From Lachnospiraceae bacterium (GTDB lineage Bacteria; Bacillota; Clostridia; Lachnospirales; Lachnospiraceae): a stretch of DNA of 54,923 nt. Position numbers and translations under genes: made by a program. The first letter of the stretch is position 1. Each line of letters starts with the position of its first letter. The notes beneath the pieces were generated by a model. The model saw only the letters and a list, made by a program, of their open reading frames with translations, had not been told where the DNA came from and searched no databases. The stretch spans positions 54,311-109,233 of the forward strand of contig JAAUZD010000012.1 in assembly GCA_014804785.1 (NCBI GenBank). The letters are read 5' to 3'. Below are positions 1 through 7,482 of this stretch, one piece after another.

Positions 1-36
1 GATAAGGTGCTGCCGGAGCTTCTTATTGGTATATAA
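1..36 (+). CDS. C-terminal tail of an upstream gene (partial)
   Basis: The first 36 bases read in frame 1 as DKVLPELLIGI followed by TAA. The stop is 13 bases before the ATG of the next gene, the spacing expected inside an operon. In many Firmicutes the gene ahead of a transglutaminase of this type encodes a DUF58 protein, so that is a guess from context only. Too little is left to identify a family. Confidence 0.4.
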   Translation, partial: DKVLPELLIGI

Positions 37-49
37 GGCTGGTAGGGAA

Positions 50-2563
50 ATGAAGGCTTTAAAAAGAAAGAAAAAGACAGAGCAGGTTTATAGTGAAGAC
101 ATTTGTATTATATCCCGGGAGCTGATTCAGACAGATGGAAAAAGACCCAATAAGGTATTTGCCTTTGTAATTGCCACAGCCTTATTATTTTTAGCAGCAG
201 CGGGATTTGCAGGTACATTTATTTCTGCATTTTCGATTTCCTATATAGCGCCTTTGTTTTATCCGGTCCTTTTGGCATTCTGCTTTTTTTGGGCAGGATT
301 TGCCAGGTTGAAGGTGGAGGGCGTTTACAGATTCCTGGCGCTGCTTGCGGCACTGATTGTATTCAGCGTGCTTCTTCTGATACTGCAGGGTTTCGTTATA
401 CCCGGTTTTTTGGAAACAATCAACAGTGTCATGAATAAATTGAATGAAGAATATGATGGAAATCTCGCACTGTATCAGGTAGCAGAAAATTCGGTGCAGA
501 TGACCGTTTTCCTTATTTTTGCGTGTTTTCTGGTGGCTGGCATTATTTCAGCCGGTCTGATGTACAGACCAAATATATGGTGCCTTATGGCAGTGGCTTT
601 TCCGCTGATCATGGGTGTACTGCTTGCCGGGGGAGCTCCCGGCGTAGGGTTCCTGCTTATGATACTGCTCGCCCTGATTGGCACCATTACAGCATCCACC
701 TTAAAAGATCCGCCTACCTTCTGGAAAGAAGGGGATAAAGAGCAGTTTGAACAAAACATGAACTGTTATGAAAGCATCCGGAGCAAAATAGTGGTGTTTA
801 TCATCGTTCTTGTGATGGCTTTGGCTGTACCTTCATTTTTCCTGTTAAGACCGGGACTTAATGTTCCGATAGAATTAGCAAGGCAGTCAGGGATGAAAGC
901 AGAAAATGGTATTCTGCAGGCGGTCTGGGGAATCCTGCCCAGGGTATCTGGCGGGCGCTTAAAGCTGTCGCTGGAAGGAGTCGGCGGCGGTGTGGATGAT
1001 GGCACATTAGGCGAAGTAGAAGGCTACTATTTTGGAAAGGTGCAGGCTCTTAAGCTGACAGCGCCGGAAAGACCGGAGGAAACCGTTTATCTTAAAGGTT
1101 TCATTGGATCGGTTTATAGTGGAAGCAGATTTGATGCCGCTGATGAAAACCGTTTCCTGAATGCAGCGTCAAACTGGAAAACACAGGATAATCCTGCTTT
1201 ATATGTGCACAATCTCCCATTCCTCCGGATGATGTATTCAGAAAATGTAAGCTTCTCTGAGGATCAGGATGATGTGACGCCGGAACTTTCAGGTGAGGTG
1301 GCATCATCTGCAAAAGAGCTTACTGTTGAAAATCTGGACGCTAATGATGCTTATGCATATCTGCCTTACAATGCTTTCCTAAATGAGTATTATGTGATGC
1401 TTGCCGGGGACGGTGCAGTAGAAGGGCAGACACGGCAGGATGATATTTTTTCTTATTATCCCAGGGAAATTTATCAGGAAACCATGGAAGACTGGATGCT
1501 CCATGAAGATTATCATAGTGTTTTAGACACTGCAATGACTTCTTATGAAAATTATGTGAATGCAGTGGACCTTCAGATTCCCGAGAGCGGTCTTGAGAGA
1601 CTGAAAGCAGATTGTGAGGCAGCGGAACTTACTGATATAGATGAGATTAAGGATTATGTGGTAAACACCTTATCACAGAATTATGTTTTCAACAGAGATG
1701 TGGAGCCCTTACCGGATGGAAAGGATTTTGTAGAATGGTTCTTATATGAGACAGGGGAAGGATATTCCACACATTTTGCAGCAGCAGCAACGATGATGTT
1801 CCGCATGTTCGGCGTACCTGCCAGATATGTAGTCGGGTATGTGGCGCCAAAGAGCATCTTTTCCAGACAGTCAGATGGTACTTACACGGCAATTCTGGAG
1901 GATGATAACGCACACGCATGGACAGAGATTTTTGTCTCCGGCGTGGGCTGGGTTCCGGTGGAGACCACACCTGGATTTGTGGCAATGCTGGAAGAGGCGA
2001 ATTATGATGCACAAAATGCCGGCGGAGAATCTGCAGGCAGTCAGACAGAGAAGCAGGAAGAGGAGCAGTCTGCTGCGGAATCAAAGGATGAGCAGGCAGG
2101 AGTGGAGAAAGAGAAATCATCTTCTTCATTCGGAGTATGGATGATCCTGCCGGTGATTGTCGGTGTTCTTCTCGTAAATGCCCTGATAATCCTGATCATT
2201 CACAGGAGGCATCTGCTGAAAAGAAGACTGGGGAAACTTTCAAAAAATAGCACAAAAGAAAATTTGAAATATGTTTACAAGAGTTTTTATGAGATGCTTT
2301 TATTTGATGGATGGCAGAGCGGACTAGGATGTTCTGATGATGCTTTTCCGGAAGAGGTTGCAGAGAAATATAAGGATTTGTCTGCAGAACAGGTGGGAGC
2401 CCTTGCAAGGATGGTGCTGCAGGCACATTATGGATATCAGGAGCAGGGGAAAAAGGAACTTTCATTTGTACGGAGTTCCTATATGAAGTTAGGAAAAGCA
2501 GTTTACAAAAAACAGCGCTTCAGGAAAAAGATCCAGTTCAAGCTGATCAAGTGCTATCTGTAA
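50..2563 (+). CDS. Membrane transglutaminase-like protein (TgpA type), catalytic Cys replaced by Ser
   Basis: About 837 residues. The ATG at 50 is chosen because GGTAGGG lies just upstream; a TTG at 26 would run into the previous gene. Hydrophobic segments at roughly 35-57, 61-81, 91-113, 151-173, 178-213 and 250-270 are followed by a long extracytoplasmic region, a transglutaminase-core domain near 550-645, an acidic linker, one more membrane helix near 710-732 and a cytoplasmic tail. This is the TgpA/DUF3488 plan. The domain keeps the VPARYVVGY block and the AHAWTE histidine (His622). The position normally held by the nucleophilic Cys is Ser573 (GYSTHFA, codon TCC), and the usual Asp is Glu638 (VETTPG). 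A classical thiol mechanism is therefore not expected; binding or an altered reaction is possible. Two sortase genes follow, 19 bases downstream, suggesting a role at the cell wall. Confidence 0.85.
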   Translation: MKALKRKKKTEQVYSEDICIISRELIQTDGKRPNKVFAFVIATALLFLAAAGFAGTFISAFSISYIAPLFYPVLLAFCFFWAGFARLKVEGVYRFLALLAALIVFSVLLLILQGFVIPGFLETINSVMNKLNEEYDGNLALYQVAENSVQMTVFLIFACFLVAGIISAGLMYRPNIWCLMAVAFPLIMGVLLAGGAPGVGFLLMILLALIGTITASTLKDPPTFWKEGDKEQFEQNMNCYESIRSKIVVFIIVLVMALAVPSFFLLRPGLNVPIELARQSGMKAENGILQAVWGILPRVSGGRLKLSLEGVGGGVDDGTLGEVEGYYFGKVQALKLTAPERPEETVYLKGFIGSVYSGSRFDAADENRFLNAASNWKTQDNPALYVHNLPFLRMMYSENVSFSEDQDDVTPELSGEVASSAKELTVENLDANDAYAYLPYNAFLNEYYVMLAGDGAVEGQTRQDDIFSYYPREIYQETMEDWMLHEDYHSVLDTAMTSYENYVNAVDLQIPESGLERLKADCEAAELTDIDEIKDYVVNTLSQNYVFNRDVEPLPDGKDFVEWFLYETGEGYSTHFAAAATMMFRMFGVPARYVVGYVAPKSIFSRQSDGTYTAILEDDNAHAWTEIFVSGVGWVPVETTPGFVAMLEEANYDAQNAGGESAGSQTEKQEEEQSAAESKDEQAGVEKEKSSSSFGVWMILPVIVGVLLVNALIILIIHRRHLLKRRLGKLSKNSTKENLKYVYKSFYEMLLFDGWQSGLGCSDDAFPEEVAEKYKDLSAEQVGALARMVLQAHYGYQEQGKKELSFVRSSYMKLGKAVYKKQRFRKKIQFKLIKCYL

Positions 2564-2581
2564 GAGGAGTATAAAAGAAGG

Positions 2582-3295
2582 ATGAGAAGACGTTTGCCTA
2601 TGGTCCTGGCAGTTATCGTATGTCTTGCCGGATTGGGAGTTTTACTGTATCCTACCGTCAGTAATTGGTGGAATCTGTGGATGCAGTCCCGGTTGATTTC
2701 AGAATATGAAAGAAAAGTGGAAGAACTGGATGAGGAAGAATTTACAGAGATATATGATGCAGCAAGAATTTATAACGAAAAGCTATATCAGCTGGGGCTT
2801 TCCTTTGCAAGTATAGATGCAAATGATGAAAGACTCAGCGTAAATGGTCAGAATTACGACCAGCTCCTCAACATAAACGGAAATGGAGTGATGGGATATG
2901 TGGTCATCGACAAGATTGGTGTACGGCTCGCCATCAATCATGGAACAGATGATGAGGTACTGCATGACGCTGTGGGACATCTGGAAGGCAGTTCGCTTCC
3001 AGTGGGAGGCGAGAATACACATGCTGCATTGTTCGGACACAGGGGACTGCCCTCTGCACTGCTGTTTACAGATCTGGATCAGATAGAAATTGGGGATTAT
3101 TTTCAGGTCAATATTCTGGGAAGGAGCCTGAATTATCAGGTGGATCAGATTCTTGTGGTTGAACCTCATGAAACGGATCCGCTTGAAATTGAAGATGGGA
3201 AAGACTATGTCACCCTGGTAACTTGTACGCCTTATGCGGTCAACACGCACAGGCTTTTAATCCGGGGAGTCCGGGTGGATAGTGAAATAGAGTAA
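2582..3295 (+). CDS. Class C-type (pilin) sortase
   Basis: 237 residues, start ATG at 2582 behind AGAGGAG and AGAAGG. An N-terminal membrane helix (about 5-27) is followed by a helical spacer and the sortase barrel. The catalytic residues are visible: His153 in LFGHRGLP, Cys215 in TLVTCTPY and Arg224 in NTHRLLIRG. The TCTPYxVNTHRLLxRG pattern is typical of class C sortases, which polymerise pilins by cutting LPXTG-like signals and joining the product to a lysine. The classical class C lid is not obvious, so the class call rests on the core motifs. It lies between the transglutaminase-like gene and a gene that supplies an LPQTG substrate, which is its likely partner. Confidence 0.9.
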   Translation: MRRRLPMVLAVIVCLAGLGVLLYPTVSNWWNLWMQSRLISEYERKVEELDEEEFTEIYDAARIYNEKLYQLGLSFASIDANDERLSVNGQNYDQLLNINGNGVMGYVVIDKIGVRLAINHGTDDEVLHDAVGHLEGSSLPVGGENTHAALFGHRGLPSALLFTDLDQIEIGDYFQVNILGRSLNYQVDQILVVEPHETDPLEIEDGKDYVTLVTCTPYAVNTHRLLIRGVRVDSEIE

Positions 3296-3354
3296 GATGG
3301 AATTTCGGAAGTATCACTGGCTGTTTCATCATTTAGAGAAAAGAGGGAGATGAG

Positions 3355-5013
3355 ATGAAAATGAAAAGGTGGATAAGAAAAATTGTCCCAATCGTGAGCG
3401 CAGTGCTCCTTACGTTGTCCTGTGGTATCATCGCCTATGCTGATGGGAATATCAGCGGGCCAGGGAGCCTTAGAATCGACGTTGATGACGGAGAAGATGG
3501 CATTGCGGGTGCTGAATTTACGATCTATCAGGTACAGCAATGGACCGCAACGGGACCGGATCAGGATCTTGAGTGGATTGGAGACTTTGCAGAATATGGA
3601 AAGCAGGATATCGGAAGCCTCCGTGGTAAGTCGGCAAGGTTTTTAAAGTCAGCCGCAGAGTTATTACTCGCTTATATTGATGAAAATGATATTTCCGGTT
3701 ATGACTATAAATCTACCAAAACGGATGGAACTGTAACATTTAATAATCTTAATCCTGGTGTATATCTGGTAGTAGTGACCGAGCAGCCTGATGGTTATAC
3801 TGTGACCTCTCCTTTTCTGGCATTTGTGCCGAGAGTAGAGACCAACGGTGATGTATATTATAACGTGAGTGTGGAAGCTAAGATAGAGGCAGCGCCGACA
3901 CCGACGCCGACACCGACCCCTACACCGACAGCGACACCTAAGCCGACGGCAACGCCTACTCCGACGGCAACGCCTACTCCGACGGCAACGCCTACTCCGA
4001 CGGCAACTCCTAAGCCGACAGCGACTCCTACACCAAAGCCGTCAAGTACACCGGGACCGACGAACCCGCCAACCCCGGCACCGCCGACACCGGGACCGAC
4101 AGCACCTGCCACCCCGGGACCGACAGCGCCACCGACACCAGCGCCTACCCCGGGACCGACGGAGGTGCCTCCGCAGATAACACCCAGTACGCCTGCACCG
4201 GTGCCCACGCCTGACAAGGGAGTCCTTGGCATGCGCAGGAAAAGAGGCTGGGACCAGGGCGTATTAGGAAAGAGAAGGCTTCCCCAGACAGGAACGCTGC
4301 AGTGGCCCATACCTGTACTCGCAGGAGCAGGAATCCTGCTGTTCTTCCTTGGCTGGATGAGAATGTACGGGAAGAAGAATAAAACAGAAGACGAAAGCGG
4401 AAATAAAAAGAAAAGAAAAGGCATGCTGCTCATGAGCGTCGGACCGCTTATGATCGTTGGCGGCATGGGAATCCTGCTTTATAACAACTGGGATAACGAC
4501 AGGGCAGCGAAGGCTGCACAGGAAGTGCTCGTCCAGATAGAGCAGAACGCTGAGAAGGCGGAAAAAGCGAAAAGCGGAATCGTCCTGGAAGAAAAGGAAG
4601 AGATAGACCTGACCATGTCAACGATTGAGGTGGACGGTTTCACCTACATTGGGGAAGTTGCGATTCCGGCAATCGATATCTCCCTGCCTGTGATGAATTC
4701 CGTTACCGGCGAGGGCCTTAAGATCGCACCGGGCAGATATGAAGGCAACTATAAGGAAAATTCCCTGATCATAGCCGCCCATAATTATCAGAGGCATTTT
4801 GGAAACATCAAGTATCTCACTCCGGGAGACCAGGTAGTCTTTCTGGATGTGGACGGAACAGAGTACTTCTATGAAGTAGCAGAGATTGAGACTGTTGGAG
4901 GTACAAAAGTATCAGCAATGTCTGAGGGGGACTGGGATTTGACTTTGTTCACCTGTACCTATGGAGGAAGAAACAGGGTAACGGTAAGATGTAATCTGCA
5001 GGAAGAAGTATAA
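3355..5013 (+). CDS. Pilin-like LPQTG protein fused to its own sortase domain
   Basis: 552 residues in one open frame, start ATG at 3355 behind AAGAGGGAGA. Order: signal peptide (1-30); one Cna-B/SpaA-like domain (about 35-175, with GAEFTIYQV and the Glu-containing VTEQPDGY strand typical of isopeptide pilin domains); a Pro/Thr linker of TPTP and PGPT units (about 180-290); a doubled GVLGxRR segment; LPQTG at 309-313; a membrane helix and basic tail (KKNK, KKKRK); a second membrane helix (about 358-378); and a complete sortase domain. The sortase has His476 in IIAAHNYQ, Cys534 in LFTCTYGG and Arg541 (or Arg545) in RNRVTVRC, resembling class B/D-like housekeeping enzymes. Substrate and sortase are normally separate genes. 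An internal ATG near 4423 has only a weak ribosome site, so separate translation of the sortase is possible but not favoured. A hairpin terminator follows. Confidence 0.9.
   Translation: MKMKRWIRKIVPIVSAVLLTLSCGIIAYADGNISGPGSLRIDVDDGEDGIAGAEFTIYQVQQWTATGPDQDLEWIGDFAEYGKQDIGSLRGKSARFLKSAAELLLAYIDENDISGYDYKSTKTDGTVTFNNLNPGVYLVVVTEQPDGYTVTSPFLAFVPRVETNGDVYYNVSVEAKIEAAPTPTPTPTPTPTATPKPTATPTPTATPTPTATPTPTATPKPTATPTPKPSSTPGPTNPPTPAPPTPGPTAPATPGPTAPPTPAPTPGPTEVPPQITPSTPAPVPTPDKGVLGMRRKRGWDQGVLGKRRLPQTGTLQWPIPVLAGAGILLFFLGWMRMYGKKNKTEDESGNKKKRKGMLLMSVGPLMIVGGMGILLYNNWDNDRAAKAAQEVLVQIEQNAEKAEKAKSGIVLEEKEEIDLTMSTIEVDGFTYIGEVAIPAIDISLPVMNSVTGEGLKIAPGRYEGNYKENSLIIAAHNYQRHFGNIKYLTPGDQVVFLDVDGTEYFYEVAEIETVGGTKVSAMSEGDWDLTLFTCTYGGRNRVTVRCNLQEEV
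3951..4004 (+). repeat. Three perfect 18-bp tandem repeats in the Pro/Thr linker
   Basis: The unit AACGCCTACTCCGACGGC occurs three times head to tail, encoding TPTPTA-type units. The flanking 250 bases contain further degenerate copies (CCGACACCGACG and similar). The 18-bp period is in frame, so slippage would change the length of the wall-spanning stalk without breaking the gene. Confidence 0.9.
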
Positions 5014-5024
5014 TATCATAAGAT

Positions 5025-5068
5025 TTAAAAAAGGGACTGTTCAATATGCAACAGTCCCTTCGCTATTG
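5025..5068 (+). terminator. Intrinsic terminator after the pilin-sortase gene
   Basis: An 11-bp perfect stem, AAGGGACTGTT (5031-5041) and AACAGTCCCTT (5050-5060), with an 8-base loop, 18 bases after the stop codon. An A-run precedes it and a moderately T-rich stretch follows. It separates the surface operon from cwlD. Confidence 0.75.
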
Positions 5069-5138
5069 TTTCAAGCATTAAGGATAAGCTGTGGGGGTAT
5101 ACCTGCAGCTTATTTTTCATACATATAAAGGAAGGTAA

Positions 5139-5177
5139 ATGCTGAGAGGCGCAGAACGTGACAAGCAATCAAAATAG
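5139..5177 (+). CDS. Possible 12-residue upstream overlapping leader of cwlD
   Basis: ATG at 5139 has the strongest Shine-Dalgarno in the area (AAAGGAAGG, 5127-5135) and reads MLRGAERDKQSK then TAG at 5175-5177. The cwlD GTG at 5158 lies inside it in another frame. Ribosomes ending at 5177 could re-initiate or be coupled to cwlD. It may equally be a chance frame; there is no homology argument. Confidence 0.3.
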   Translation: MLRGAERDKQSK

Positions 5178-5868
5178 AATTTTAAAATTAGTAATGGTAG
5201 GAATTTTAATGTTTTCCATGTTTGTTGTGGCAAGGGAGAGCGCTGTCTATGTAAATTCCACGAAGGTGGAAGAAAAAAAGAATATTTGTGTAGTGATTGA
5301 TGCAGGACATGGAGGTGCTGATCCCGGCAAGGTCGGTATTAATGATCAGTTGGAAAAGGATATCAATTTACAAATTGCCCAGATGCTGAAGCAGTTTTTA
5401 CAGGATGAGGGAATCACAGTGGTCATGACCCGGGAAGGGGATGGCGGACTTTATGATGAAAATGCGTCCAATAAAAAAGTGCAGGATATGAAAAAAAGGC
5501 TTGAAATCATTGAAGAAGCTGATCCAGTACTTGTGGTCAGCATTCATCAGAATAGTTATCACGAAGAATATGTAAAAGGCGCCCAGGTTTTTTATTATGA
5601 GACCAGTCAGAATAGTATGCAGCTTGCCAAAATCATACAGGAGCAGCTTCGAATTCTTGATCCTGAAAATAAAAGGGAAGCAAGAGGAAATGACAGTTAT
5701 TTCCTGTTGAAAAAGACTTCCAAACCGATTGTGATTGTGGAATGTGGATTTTTATCGAACAACGAGGAAGCTGCAGAATTATCCACACCTTTATATCAGG
5801 AAAAAATGGCATGGAATATTCACATGGGAGTTATGAAATACTTGAATGGGGTTACCGTTGATGAGTAA
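5158..5868 (+). CDS. cwlD: Germination-type N-acetylmuramoyl-L-alanine amidase CwlD
   Basis: 236 residues, close to the 237 of Bacillus subtilis CwlD. An N-terminal signal-anchor (about 8-26) precedes one Amidase_3 domain. Zinc ligands and catalytic residues are present: DAGHGG, the Glu in LEKDINL, SIHQNS and the Glu of VECGFLSN. CwlD removes peptide side chains from muramic acid so that muramic-delta-lactam can form in the spore cortex, which supports a spore-forming host. The start is taken as GTG at 5158, with GAGAGG upstream. A 12-codon reading frame with a better ribosome site (5139-5177) overlaps this start in another frame. Confidence 0.88.
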   Translation: MTSNQNRILKLVMVGILMFSMFVVARESAVYVNSTKVEEKKNICVVIDAGHGGADPGKVGINDQLEKDINLQIAQMLKQFLQDEGITVVMTREGDGGLYDENASNKKVQDMKKRLEIIEEADPVLVVSIHQNSYHEEYVKGAQVFYYETSQNSMQLAKIIQEQLRILDPENKREARGNDSYFLLKKTSKPIVIVECGFLSNNEEAAELSTPLYQEKMAWNIHMGVMKYLNGVTVDE

Positions 5869-5883
5869 AAGTAGAAAGCCACT

Positions 5884-6092
5884 GCTCTTCCCTTAAATCG
5901 TCGCGGTGATAATGCATAAACGATTGTTTAGGGAAAGAGCATGGTGAATCTGCACAAATACTATATAATGTATTTTGTTTGTGTAATAAAGGGAAAACAG
6001 CGGCATATCTTGTGGCAATGGCAATCGCAAAGGGAGTTCATGAATCGACTTTTCTACAGGTCGTTTTGCAAACAGGGATTGCGTTTGCCATA
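5884..6092. other. Gene-free stretch with two long-range hairpins
   Basis: The 340 bases between cwlD and the next gene hold no convincing reading frame. One imperfect stem pairs GCTCTTCCCTTAAATCG (5884-5900) with CGATTGTTTAGGGAAAGAGC (ending 5940). A second pairs ATGGCAATCGCAA (about 6019-6031) with TTGCGTTTGCCAT (about 6080-6092) around an inner CGAC/GTCG. The first could be the cwlD terminator, but it lacks a T-run. A TATAAT at about 5965 has no good -35 partner. Confidence 0.4.
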
Positions 6093-6208
6093 AAAACGTA
6101 GTATAAAAAAGATATTCGATTCTTTTCATATCTAAATTTTATTGTTACTCTATTTTTTAAATATAGTTCCATTTAAAAACGTATCAACAATTCTAAGGAG
6201 AAATTTAC

Positions 6209-7408
6209 ATGTCTGTAAATAACACATCTGATTATATTTCTGGCGACGCTGACAATCATATATTTTATAAAACATCTGCGAATGCAACCAATTATGTAAC
6301 TAATAAAACATTTGCTGATGCAGTCGATTGTATATCTGAAAAAATCACAGAAAAAGTAAATATTTCGTTTTTGCCCTCTTTTTCTTCTTATGATGAAGTA
6401 AGGCGGCACTTTGTGGAATACCCAGAGATATGGGAATCATTTTTGAAACTGCCAGCTAGGCTACAGCGAGAACTGCTAGACTTCTGCATGGGGAAGCACG
6501 GGCTTAAGGTGACTTATGATCCGGTCTTCCAGAGGGTATTCCATCCTGTGAAACACCCGGAGCGTTTAGAATCCTTCCTTTCATCTTTTCTTGGAAAGAA
6601 AATCCGCATCATAGACATTCTTCCAAGGCAGGGAACGCAGATGGTGGAGAAAGGAAGTTTTGTTATTTTGGATGCCCTTGTGCAGCTTGATGATTGTTCC
6701 TATGCCAACGTGGAGATGCAGAAGATCGGCTACAAATTTCCCCTTGCCAGGACAGACTGCTACGTTTCAGATATCATCATGCGCCAGTACGAATGGAAAC
6801 GTGCACAACTGGGGAAGGAATTTGACTTTCAAAAACTCCAAAAGGTATACTGCATCATCCTGATGGAACAGAGTTCTTCAGAATTTCATACTGCCAAAGG
6901 TAGCTACATACATAAACGTTCATCTTCCTTTAATACGGGAATCTTCCGGGACAATCCGGGGCTCCATGAAGAATTCTTTATCTGTCTTGACATTTTCCGT
7001 TCCAATACACATAATATAACTAAATACAGTACTGTTTTGGATGCGTGGCTGACATTTTTCAGTACTACAGAACTTGGAGCAATCAGGGAATTGATTGAAC
7101 GCTTCCCCATGTTCCTGCCCATTTATCAAGAAATCACAGAATTTGTCAGAGAACCGGAGGAGTTGATGCATATGTTTACAGAAGCGCTTTACATTATGGA
7201 TCGTAATACGGAACGGCTTATGGTGAGCGAACTGCAGGATGAAGTGGATGGACTGAAGTCCAGAGTCAAGGTGGTAGCTGCAGAACGGGACGTATTCAAA
7301 TTGCGATTTAAAGGTAAAATAGCTGAAGAAATTGCCGAAGAACTTTCCATCAGCGTTGGAAGGGTGAAGGAGATTCTGGGGGAGAGTAATCAAGGTAGTC
7401 AAAATTAG
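6209..7408 (+). CDS. Rpn-family recombination-promoting nuclease / PD-(D/E)XK transposase-like protein
   Basis: 399 residues, ATG at 6209 behind AAGGAG. The central part (from YDPVFQRVFHP, about residue 103, to 270) has the layout of Rpn/PDDEXK_2 proteins: a D in VILDALVQL, then the ExQ-type NVEMQKIGY catalytic pair, then a RTDCYVSDIIMRQYEW helix. The last 60 residues form a helix and a putative helix-turn-helix (AEEIAEELSISVGRVKEIL). The first 60 residues are Asn/Thr rich and do not look like the family core. Rpn proteins are DNA endonucleases linked to RecA-independent recombination and often occur as scattered multicopy genes. A truncated relative is present at 19612-19875. Confidence 0.8.
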   Translation: MSVNNTSDYISGDADNHIFYKTSANATNYVTNKTFADAVDCISEKITEKVNISFLPSFSSYDEVRRHFVEYPEIWESFLKLPARLQRELLDFCMGKHGLKVTYDPVFQRVFHPVKHPERLESFLSSFLGKKIRIIDILPRQGTQMVEKGSFVILDALVQLDDCSYANVEMQKIGYKFPLARTDCYVSDIIMRQYEWKRAQLGKEFDFQKLQKVYCIILMEQSSSEFHTAKGSYIHKRSSSFNTGIFRDNPGLHEEFFICLDIFRSNTHNITKYSTVLDAWLTFFSTTELGAIRELIERFPMFLPIYQEITEFVREPEELMHMFTEALYIMDRNTERLMVSELQDEVDGLKSRVKVVAAERDVFKLRFKGKIAEEIAEELSISVGRVKEILGESNQGSQN

Positions 7409-7482
7409 GAAAATGTGATAAAGTATGTGTGGGAAGAGTGATGATTTCAAAAAGAAATCCTTTTCCGTGGAGTTTACGCGAG

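Noticed and set aside
3894-4170. Tandem repeats as a possible CRISPR array
   Set aside because: The units are coding, in frame, only 18 bp long and without spacers.
3858-4466. Minus-strand frame rich in Gly and Val opposite the pilin-sortase gene
   Set aside because: It is the mirror of the Pro/Thr codon repeats (CCG ACG read backwards), has no ribosome site, and covers a strongly supported gene.
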